From: Candidatus Latescibacterota bacterium
GTDB lineage: Bacteria > Latescibacterota > UBA2968 > SICM01
Direction: 5' to 3'
Assembly (NCBI GenBank): GCA_009694805.1
Contig: SICM01000005.1
Span: forward strand, 1 to 64,000
DNA length: 64,000 nucleotides
Positions within the stretch are counted from its first letter, which is position 1. Each line of letters begins with the position of its first letter. The position numbers and the translations under genes were made by a program. Shown here piece by piece: positions 57,456 through 64,000 of the stretch. The notes under the pieces were generated by a model that was not told the DNA's origin, did not search any database, and was given only the letters and a program-made list of their open reading frames with translations.

Positions 57456-60137
57456 CTATGCTGTCAGCGCCGTTAGATTCTCCCGCAGGCGGGTCAGGCT
57501 GGCCTCGCATTCGTTCCGCTTCTGCCGCTCCCGTTCGACCACGTCGGTCGGGGCCTTGGCCACGAACCCGGCGTTGGCGAGCTTTTTGTCGATCCCGGTG
57601 ATGGCGACGGTCAGCCGGTCGATCTCCTTCTGGAGCCGCGTCCGCTCCAGGTCCAGGTCGATCAGCCCTTTCAGCGGGACATAGAGTTCGGCGTCCTTCA
57701 GCACCGCCGAGGCGGACTCCGGGGGCCGGGCCACGTCCGCGCCCACGGTCAGCGTCCCGACGCGGGCCAGGTCGGCGAGGATGGCGCGGTTGGCCTCGAC
57801 CACCCGGCGCACCTCCGGCGATTCGGTCCGGATCAGCAGGTCCGCCCTGCGGACGGGCGGCACGCGCATCTCCCCCCGGATGTTTCGCACGGCCCCCACG
57901 ATCTCCTGCACCAGCCCCACCTGCCATTCCGCCTCCGCGTCCAGATGGGACTCGTCGGCCTTCGGCCAGGCTGCAACCATCAGCGTCTCTCCCTGATGCG
58001 GGACCTGCTGCCAGACTTCCTCTGAAATGAACGGCATCATCGGATGGAGCAGGCGAAGCGTGCCCTCCAGGACGCGGGCCAGGACGGCCTGGGCCGTGGC
58101 CCTGCTCTGGGCGTCGTCCCCGTTCAACCGACCTTTGACCATCTCCAGGTACCAGTCGCACCACTCGCTCCAGACAAAGTCGTGGAGCGCCCGCGCGGCC
58201 TCGTCGAAGCGATAGACGTCCAGTGCCTCGGTCACGCGCTGGACCGTGCGGCCGTAGCGGCTCATGATCCAGCGGTCCGCCAGTTCCGTCGGACGGTCCG
58301 CCAGCGTCAGGTCGGGCTGACCCTCGAGGTTCATCAGGACGAACCGGGTGGCGTTCCAGATCTTGTTGCAGAAGTTCCGGCAGGCCTCCGCGGTGGGGGA
58401 GTCCTGCACGACGTTGTCCACCACGTCGGCGTCGAACCGGATGTCCTGCGAGCTGCCGCACTGGAGGAGCAGGCTGAACCGGGTGGCGTCGGTGCCGTAC
58501 TTGTCGATCAATTCCATCGGGTCGATGCCGGTGCCGAGGGACTTGCTCATGCGCCGGCCATCCTTGGTCTGCACGGTCGGGTGGACGAGCACGGTCCGGA
58601 ACGGGACCTCGTCCTTGAACTCCACGGCGGTCATGATCATCCGCGCCACCCAGAGGTAGAGGATGTCGCGGCCGGTGATCATCAGGTCCGTGGGGTGGAA
58701 GTAGCGCAGGTCCTCGGTCTTCTCCGGCCAGCCGAGCGTGGCGAACGGCCAGAGGGCGGAGGAGAACCAGGTGTCGAGCACGTCGGGGTCCTGCTCCAGG
58801 TCTGCGCTCTGACACTTTGGACAGGCCGTGGGCGCGTCCACCTGGACGATGATCTCGTGGCAGGCCCTGCAGGTCCAGACCGGGATGCGGTGGCCCCACC
58901 AGATCTGCCGGGACACGCACCAGTCCCGGATGTTCTTCAGCCAGTCGACGGAGTAGCCCCGGAACCGGTCGGGGACGTAGGCGATCTCGTTCCGTTCGAG
59001 GACGGGCAGGGCGTGATCCGCCAGGGCGCGCATGCTCACAAACCACTGCTCCATGGGGAGGGGCTCGATCACGGTCTTGCACTTGTCGTGGCGTGGGACC
59101 ATGTGTTCGTAGTCTTCGATCCTGACCAGGAGGCCCTGGCCCTGGAGCGCCTCCACGACGGCCTTCCGGCAGTCGTAGCGGTCCATCCCGGCGTAGGGAC
59201 CAGCCTCCGGGGTCATCCGGGCGTCCAGGCCGATGACGAGGATCTCCGGCAGGTGGTGGCGCTGGCCGACCTCGTAGTCGTTCGGGTCGTGGGCGGGCGT
59301 GACCTTCACGGCCCCGCTCCCCATCTTCGGGTCCGCGTAGTCGTCCGCGACGATGGGGATGAGGCGGTCCATCAGGGGGAGGCGCACGTGTCTGCCGATG
59401 GCATCCTTCCACCGGGCATCCGTGGGGTGAACGGCCACGCCGGTATCCCCCAGCATGGTCTCGGGGCGCGTGGTGGCCACGACCACGTCCGGCCCGCCGT
59501 CGGCGCCCGGATACCGGATGTGCCAGAGGTGGCCCTGCGCGGTCTCCTCCTCCACCTCCAGGTCGGAGATCACGGTCTTGCAGGAGGGGCACCAGTTGAC
59601 CATCCGCCTGCCCCGGTAGACCCATCCCTTCTGGTAGAACCGGACGAAGGCCTCCAGCACGGCGCGGGCGTAGCCCTCGTCCAGCGTGAACCGCTCCCGA
59701 CTCCAGTCGTAGCTGCACCCCAGGGCCCGGAACTGCTTGAGGATCAGGCCGCCGTATTTCTCCCGCCACGCCCAGATCCTTTTAAGCATCTCGTCGCGGC
59801 CCAGGTCGAACCGGCTCTTCCCTTCCTCCTTGTAGAGCAGTTGCTCCGCCCGCATCTGCGTGGCGATGCCGGCGTGGTCCGTGCCCGGCAGGCAGAGGGT
59901 GACGAACCCCTGCATCCGCTTGTAGCGCGTGACGGTGTCGTGGAGGGTGTGCTGGAGGGCGTGGCCCATGTGGAGCTCGCCGGTGACGTTGGGCGGCGGG
60001 ATCGTGATGCTGAAGCGCGGGGCCCCGGGCTTTCGCTCGGCCCGGAAATATCCGCCCTGCTCCCAGAAGGCGTACCAGCGGGATTCGACGGTCTTCGGGT
60101 TGTAGACCTTGTCCATCTGAATTGAAGTTGAATCCAT
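57456..60137 (-). CDS. valS: Valyl-tRNA synthetase
   Basis: The 893-residue enzyme has the HIGH region PPPNVTGELHMGHALQHTLH, the editing domain (ATTRPETMLGDTGVAVHPTD), KMSKS-type RRMSKSLGTGIDPM and the C-terminal coiled coil (RTRLQKEIDRLTVAITGI). Start ATG at 60137 (MDSTSIQMDKVYNPK) follows GAGGTAGGT. It charges tRNA-Val and edits threonine. Divergent from pyrC. Confidence 0.97.
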   Translation of the reverse strand: MDSTSIQMDKVYNPKTVESRWYAFWEQGGYFRAERKPGAPRFSITIPPPNVTGELHMGHALQHTLHDTVTRYKRMQGFVTLCLPGTDHAGIATQMRAEQLLYKEEGKSRFDLGRDEMLKRIWAWREKYGGLILKQFRALGCSYDWSRERFTLDEGYARAVLEAFVRFYQKGWVYRGRRMVNWCPSCKTVISDLEVEEETAQGHLWHIRYPGADGGPDVVVATTRPETMLGDTGVAVHPTDARWKDAIGRHVRLPLMDRLIPIVADDYADPKMGSGAVKVTPAHDPNDYEVGQRHHLPEILVIGLDARMTPEAGPYAGMDRYDCRKAVVEALQGQGLLVRIEDYEHMVPRHDKCKTVIEPLPMEQWFVSMRALADHALPVLERNEIAYVPDRFRGYSVDWLKNIRDWCVSRQIWWGHRIPVWTCRACHEIIVQVDAPTACPKCQSADLEQDPDVLDTWFSSALWPFATLGWPEKTEDLRYFHPTDLMITGRDILYLWVARMIMTAVEFKDEVPFRTVLVHPTVQTKDGRRMSKSLGTGIDPMELIDKYGTDATRFSLLLQCGSSQDIRFDADVVDNVVQDSPTAEACRNFCNKIWNATRFVLMNLEGQPDLTLADRPTELADRWIMSRYGRTVQRVTEALDVYRFDEAARALHDFVWSEWCDWYLEMVKGRLNGDDAQSRATAQAVLARVLEGTLRLLHPMMPFISEEVWQQVPHQGETLMVAAWPKADESHLDAEAEWQVGLVQEIVGAVRNIRGEMRVPPVRRADLLIRTESPEVRRVVEANRAILADLARVGTLTVGADVARPPESASAVLKDAELYVPLKGLIDLDLERTRLQKEIDRLTVAITGIDKKLANAGFVAKAPTDVVERERQKRNECEASLTRLRENLTALTA

Positions 60138-60162
60138 ACCTACCTCGTGTGCGTTTAAAGAT

Positions 60163-60190
60163 GCAGGGGCGACGCGTGCGTCGCCCCTGC
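60163..60190. repeat. 28-bp palindrome, GCAGGGGC...GCCCCTGC
   Basis: Arms GCAGGGGC and GCCCCTGC enclose GACGCGTGCGTC. Relative to other copies both the second and second-last bases changed (T to C, A to G), so base pairing is conserved. It lies in the divergent valS-pyrC gap, so it is not just a terminator. Confidence 0.85.
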
Positions 60191-60315
60191 GCGGGATGGC
60201 GTATGAAAAATAACAAGATGGACCGGGCGTGTCAATTGAAAAGGCGAGACATGAGGGTTGACAGGCCTGTTGCAGGGATGTTAGATTCATTCCCACGCTA
60301 CCACAGGAGACTCAC

Positions 60316-61590
60316 GTGAATTCCATTCTTATCCGAGGGGGACGGGTCCTCGATCCGTCGAGAGGGTTTGATGAGACCGCGGATGTCCTGATCGTGGACG
60401 GCCGGATCGCGCGGGTCGAGCGCGGCATCCCGGCGTCCGCCGAGGTCCTGGACGCCTCCAGAAAGGTCGTGGTCCCGGGTCTGATCGATATCCACGTCCA
60501 CCTGCGGGAGCCTGGGCAGGCGCACAAGGAGACGATCCAGACGGGCTGCCGGTCCGCGGCGGCGGGGGGATTTACCTCCGTGGTCTGCATGCCCAACACC
60601 GCGCCGCCTCTGGACAGCCCGGAACTTCTCCAGGGCGTCCTGGACAGCGGACGCCGGGCGGACGCCCGGGTCTACCCCGTGGCCTGCATCACGGTCGGGC
60701 AGAAGGGGGAGGCGCTGGCCGACCTCCCGGCCCTCCGCCGGGCGGGGGCCGTGGCCTTCTCGGACGACGGGTTCCCGGTGGGGTCCGAGGACCTGATGCG
60801 GCGGGCCCTCGAACAGTCCGCGCGGCTCGGCTGCCCCATCGCGCCGCACGAGGAGGTGAAGGCATTGACCGCGGGCGGGCACATGCACGACGGGGAGGTC
60901 TCGCGCGCCCTGGGCATCCCGGGCATGCCGGCGGAGGGGGAGGCGGGCATGATCGAGCGCGACCTCCGGCTGCTCGAACAGGTGGGCGGGCGGCTCCACG
61001 TCCTGCACGTGAGCGTGGCCCGCGCGGTGGACCTGATCCGGGACGCCAAGCGCCGGGGCCTGCCCGTGACCGCCGAGGCGTGCCCGCACCACTTCGTCCT
61101 GACGGATGAGGCCGTCCGGGCGCACGGGACGCTGGCCAAGATGAGTCCCCCGCTCCGTTCCGCAGCAGACGTGGAGGCCGTCATGGCGGGCCTGGTTGAC
61201 GGGACACTGGACGCCATCGCCACGGACCACGCGCCCCACGCGGCGGACGAGAAGGCCCTGCCGTTCGACCGCGCGCCGTTCGGGATCGTGGGCCTGGAGA
61301 CGGCCCTGGGGCTGACCCTGACCCATCTCGTGACGCCGGGTATCCTCTCGCTCTCCGGCGCGATCTCCCGGCTGACCTGCATCCCGGCGCGCATCATGGG
61401 CATCCCCGGCGGGACGCTTCAGGCGGGCGACGTCGCGGACGTGGCGGTGATCGACCCGGACCTCGCGTGGACGGTGGAACCGGGGCAGTTTCAGTCCAAG
61501 TCGCGCAACACCCCGTTCGCGGGCTGGCCGCTCAGGGGGAAGGCCGTGGCCACCCTTCTGGGCGGGCGGATCACTTATCGAGAAGCGTGA
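60316..61590 (+). CDS. pyrC: Dihydroorotase (class I, PyrC-like)
   Basis: The 424-residue protein starts at GTG and has DIHVHLREPGQAHKE (metal-binding), CMPNTAPPLDS, PHHFVLTDE and the catalytic DHAPHAADEKALPFDRAPFG. It catalyses the cyclisation step of pyrimidine synthesis. Residues usually near H-C-E-D read APHEEVKAL, a modest variation. It stands alone upstream of a secreted protein gene. Confidence 0.95.
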   Translation: MNSILIRGGRVLDPSRGFDETADVLIVDGRIARVERGIPASAEVLDASRKVVVPGLIDIHVHLREPGQAHKETIQTGCRSAAAGGFTSVVCMPNTAPPLDSPELLQGVLDSGRRADARVYPVACITVGQKGEALADLPALRRAGAVAFSDDGFPVGSEDLMRRALEQSARLGCPIAPHEEVKALTAGGHMHDGEVSRALGIPGMPAEGEAGMIERDLRLLEQVGGRLHVLHVSVARAVDLIRDAKRRGLPVTAEACPHHFVLTDEAVRAHGTLAKMSPPLRSAADVEAVMAGLVDGTLDAIATDHAPHAADEKALPFDRAPFGIVGLETALGLTLTHLVTPGILSLSGAISRLTCIPARIMGIPGGTLQAGDVADVAVIDPDLAWTVEPGQFQSKSRNTPFAGWPLRGKAVATLLGGRITYREA

Positions 61591-61627
61591 AGATTCACCG
61601 CAGAGCGCACGAAGAACGCGGAGAAAA

Positions 61628-61717
61628 GAAGATGCAAAATGCAGAATGTAAAATGCAAAGCGCAAAATATAAATCTCACTTTTCATTTTGCACTTTTCAT
61701 TTTGCACTTTTCATTTT
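61628..61717. repeat. Heptamer array overlapping the start of the last gene
   Basis: GAAGATG CAAAATG CAGAATG TAAAATG CAAAGCG CAAAATA TAAATCT, then CACTTTT CATTTTG CACTTTT CATTTTG CACTTTT (61628-61711). The halves are inverted relatives. All in-frame start codons of the downstream gene lie inside the array. Confidence 0.9.
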
Positions 61718-64000
61718 TCTGTCTGCCGTCGGTCTGGCCCTGTGCAGGGTCGCCGTTGCCGAGGATGGCGTCTGGTCGGGGAGCGTCTCCTCCAGGGAGA
61801 CCGTCGTCTCCCTGGCAATCCATCCCTCCAACCCGCAGGTCCTGTATGCGGGGACGGCCCGGGGGGTGTTCAAGAGCACGGACGGCGGGACCTCCTGGGC
61901 GAGCGCCAGCGCGGATCTGGAGAAGACGAACGTCAACGCCGTCGCGGTCACCCGCACGAGCCTGCAGACGGTCTATGCCGGGACGAACGGGGGGCTGTTC
62001 AGGAGCACGGACGGCGGGACCTCCTGGGAGGCGGTCTACCTGGGGCCGGCCAACGTCTACAACATCCAGGCCCTGGCGATCGACCCATCGGTCCCCCAGA
62101 TCCTCTATGCCGGGGTGCTGGGCAGGGGCGTGGTCAAGAGCGAGGACGGGGGGACCGTCTGGAAAGAGGCCAGCACGGGGCTGGCGAACGCCTTCGTCCT
62201 GTCGTTTGCGATCGACCCGTCGAATTCGCAGATCGTGTACGCCGGGACCGTCGGGGGCGCGTTCAAAAGCGTGGACGGGGGGGCCTCCTGGACCGGCCTC
62301 GCGCTCACCGTCGCCTATGTATACGGCCTGGCCATCCCCGCCTCGCGTCCGCAGACGATCTATGCGGGGACGAGCAGGGGGGTCTTCCGGAGCGCCGATG
62401 GCGGGGCCCTGTGGGAGGCGGCCAATAAAGGGCTGACGGGCGACGCCGTGCGGGCGCTGGCGGTCGATCCGTCGAACCCCGACAGGTTGTATGCCGGGAC
62501 ACGCGACGGGGTGTTCCGGAGCGCGGATGGCGGAAACTCGTGGACGGCGGTCAACGCAGGGCTGGTCAACACGAATGTCTACGCCCTCGCCATCCGCCCT
62601 TCTCCCCCCCAGCGGGTGTATGCCGGGACGGCCGGCGGAGGGGTCTTCTCAGCCACGTTCCCCTCCGTCCTCAGCCGTCCCCTCTTCAGCGTCTCCGAGA
62701 CGTCTCTGGCGTTCAGCGAGACGACGAGCGGGGAGTCGTCGCAGAAGACGTTCTCGATCACCAACTCCGGGGATGCCAGCCTGTCGGTGACGGAGATGGC
62801 CCTGACGGGGTCGGACGCCTCGCAGTTCAGGTTCTCTCCGGCCACGGCGACCCTGCCGCCGGGGCGAAGCCAGGAGGTGACGGTGACGTTCACGCCGACC
62901 TCTCCGGGGGCGAAGTCCGCTGTCCTGTCCATCGCTCACAACGCGGCGGGGAGCCCCTCTTCGATGGCCCTGTCCGGGACGGGGACAGAGCCGCCCAGGG
63001 GAAATGCGCCGGACACGTGGACGACCTACGGGCCTTACGGGGGGACGGTCAACGCCCTCGCCGTCGTCCCGTCGGACCCGCTGACCCTGTACGCCGGAAC
63101 GGAGAGGGGGGTGTTCAAGAGCGTGAACGGGGGCGGGAGGTGGCGGGAGGCAGGCGCGGAGATTCGACACGCGGACGTCCGGGCGCTGGGGATCGACCCG
63201 GTGAGTCCCCAGACGGTGTATGCGGGGACGTTCGGGAGGGGGGTTTTCAAGAGCGAGGACGGGGGGCGCTCGTGGGCGGAGGTCAACCTGGGGCTGGGGA
63301 GTTCGACGGTCCTATCCCTGGCGATCGATCCCCTGAACCCGCAGAGGGTCTACGCCGGGACCAGCAAGGGCATATTTCTGAGCGGGAATGGCGGGAGGAG
63401 CTGGCAGGAGGCCGACGCCGGGCCGGCGAACGCCGCTGTCAACGCCCTTGCGGTCGATCCGGTGAATCCGCAGATCCTGTACGCCGGGACCGGCAGCGGG
63501 GGGGTTCTCAAGAGCTCGAACGGGGGAAATTCCTGGACGCCGGTCATCACGGGGCTGAACCGGACAGACGTCCGTGTCCTCGGGATCCATCCGGTGAATC
63601 CGCAGATCCTGTACGCCGGCACGTCCGGGGGCGTGTTCCAGAGCGTGGACGGAGGGGGGCTGTGGACGGAGGCCGATGCGGGTCTGGTGAATGCGGATGT
63701 TCGGGCGCTGGCGGTGGACCCGTCGAACCCGCAGGTGGTGTATGCCGGGACGTTCGGGGGTGGGGCCTTCCGGAGCGCCGACGGGGGGATCGGGTGGGTG
63801 GCGATCAACTCGGGATTGACGAACGTCTTCATCCGGGCGCTGGCGGTGGACCCGTCGAACCCGCGGGTGGTGTATGCGGCCACGGACGGCGGTGGGGCCT
63901 TCCGGAGCGCTGACGGGGGGGGGGCGTGGGCAGAGATCAGCGCCGGGTTGTCGAACACGACGGTCCTGTCCCTGGCGGTGGACCCGTCGAACTCGCAGGT
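61632..64000 (+). CDS. Secreted beta-propeller protein with choice-of-anchor domain, 3' end outside window
   Basis: The frame is open from 61632 to the window end with no break. It begins with a signal-like segment (SHFSFCTFHFALFIFLSAVG) encoded by the heptamer array; start is ATG 61632 or 61653. Seven propeller units follow (YAGTARGVFKSTDGGTSW and similar, residues about 75-350), then an abnormal-spindle/choice-of-anchor-like beta-sandwich (SLAFSETTSGESSQKTFSIT, about 355-450), then at least seven more units. Each unit carries an AIDPSNPQ-type strand and GGxSW. It shares its repeat type with the truncated gene at 144. Likely surface or extracellular protein; C-terminal module not seen. Confidence 0.88.
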   Translation, partial: MQNAECKMQSAKYKSHFSFCTFHFALFIFLSAVGLALCRVAVAEDGVWSGSVSSRETVVSLAIHPSNPQVLYAGTARGVFKSTDGGTSWASASADLEKTNVNAVAVTRTSLQTVYAGTNGGLFRSTDGGTSWEAVYLGPANVYNIQALAIDPSVPQILYAGVLGRGVVKSEDGGTVWKEASTGLANAFVLSFAIDPSNSQIVYAGTVGGAFKSVDGGASWTGLALTVAYVYGLAIPASRPQTIYAGTSRGVFRSADGGALWEAANKGLTGDAVRALAVDPSNPDRLYAGTRDGVFRSADGGNSWTAVNAGLVNTNVYALAIRPSPPQRVYAGTAGGGVFSATFPSVLSRPLFSVSETSLAFSETTSGESSQKTFSITNSGDASLSVTEMALTGSDASQFRFSPATATLPPGRSQEVTVTFTPTSPGAKSAVLSIAHNAAGSPSSMALSGTGTEPPRGNAPDTWTTYGPYGGTVNALAVVPSDPLTLYAGTERGVFKSVNGGGRWREAGAEIRHADVRALGIDPVSPQTVYAGTFGRGVFKSEDGGRSWAEVNLGLGSSTVLSLAIDPLNPQRVYAGTSKGIFLSGNGGRSWQEADAGPANAAVNALAVDPVNPQILYAGTGSGGVLKSSNGGNSWTPVITGLNRTDVRVLGIHPVNPQILYAGTSGGVFQSVDGGGLWTEADAGLVNADVRALAVDPSNPQVVYAGTFGGGAFRSADGGIGWVAINSGLTNVFIRALAVDPSNPRVVYAATDGGGAFRSADGGGAWAEISAGLSNTTVLSLAVDPSNSQ

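Overview
The window looks like chromosome from a GC-rich, free-living bacterium, probably a candidate phylum of the FCB superphylum (Latescibacterota/Handelsmanbacteria-like). This is inference. It rests on secreted proteins ending in FlgD-like or type-IX-like C-terminal domains (FQNVPNPFNPVTEI...), dockerin and cohesin modules outside any cellulosome, a CoaBC whose active-site motifs (PAME, LASG) recall Bacteroidota-type enzymes, a tandem double-length UvrA, and DUF3604, MlrC and DmpA proteins. No rRNA, tRNA, CRISPR or prophage was seen.

Layout. 1-5226: an IS66 transposase tail abuts a truncated, frameshifted beta-propeller/FG-GAP/cohesin/dockerin protein, followed by a second cohesin-like/dockerin protein. 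5302-6720: a secreted metallophosphoesterase. 6794-11624 (minus): a TetR regulator with a 36-bp palindromic operator, an exporter-type ABC protein, a DUF1854 protein and a Gfo/Idh/MocA oxidoreductase, apparently one operon. 11799-15960: DUF3604 protein, Eis-like acetyltransferase, CxxCC zinc/iron-cluster protein. 16304-18674: two exported TPR proteins. 18774-22007 (minus): CheY-like regulator, HD-GYP phosphodiesterase, ARPP-1-like protein, small membrane protein. 22316-29781: a housekeeping run yicC-gmk-rpoZ-coaBC-udg-dnaB-radA-kptA. 29948-35875: two P1-family (DmpA-like) aminopeptidases, an MlrC-family protein and an amino-acid ABC transporter whose binding protein and permease are fused; I read this as a peptide or modified-amino-acid salvage operon. 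35987-40824: divergent multiheme cytochrome-HEAT-TPR protein and a large TPR protein. 40851-42646: VapBC-like toxin-antitoxin pair and a triple-RidA protein. 42721-48549 (minus): double uvrA. 48945-51570: methyltransferase, zinc alcohol dehydrogenase, glycosyltransferase. 51720-57424: pyruvate dehydrogenase E1-E2-E3. 57456-61590: valS (minus) and pyrC. 61632-end: another secreted beta-propeller protein, cut by the window edge.

The most unusual layer is between the genes. Two repeat families fill most spacers. (1) Short arrays of heptanucleotides, a different heptamer at nearly every site, usually built as two inverted arms around an A/T-rich loop and mostly lying just upstream of a start codon. 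Two such arrays sit in frame inside uvrA, one encodes the signal peptide of the last gene, and one encodes the C-terminal tail of the cytochrome. (2) 28-bp palindromes with fixed arms (GTAGGGGC...GCCCCTAC) and variable but self-complementary centres, placed at gene ends; with one 21-bp relative they supply the TAG stop codon of six genes. A third repeat (CCTTCGACAGGCTCAGG) occurs in frame in the large TPR protein and again at 50768.

Five genes carry single-base frameshifts (near 860, 4640, 15066, 18945 and 37408), so either the assembly has indel errors or several accessory genes are decaying.
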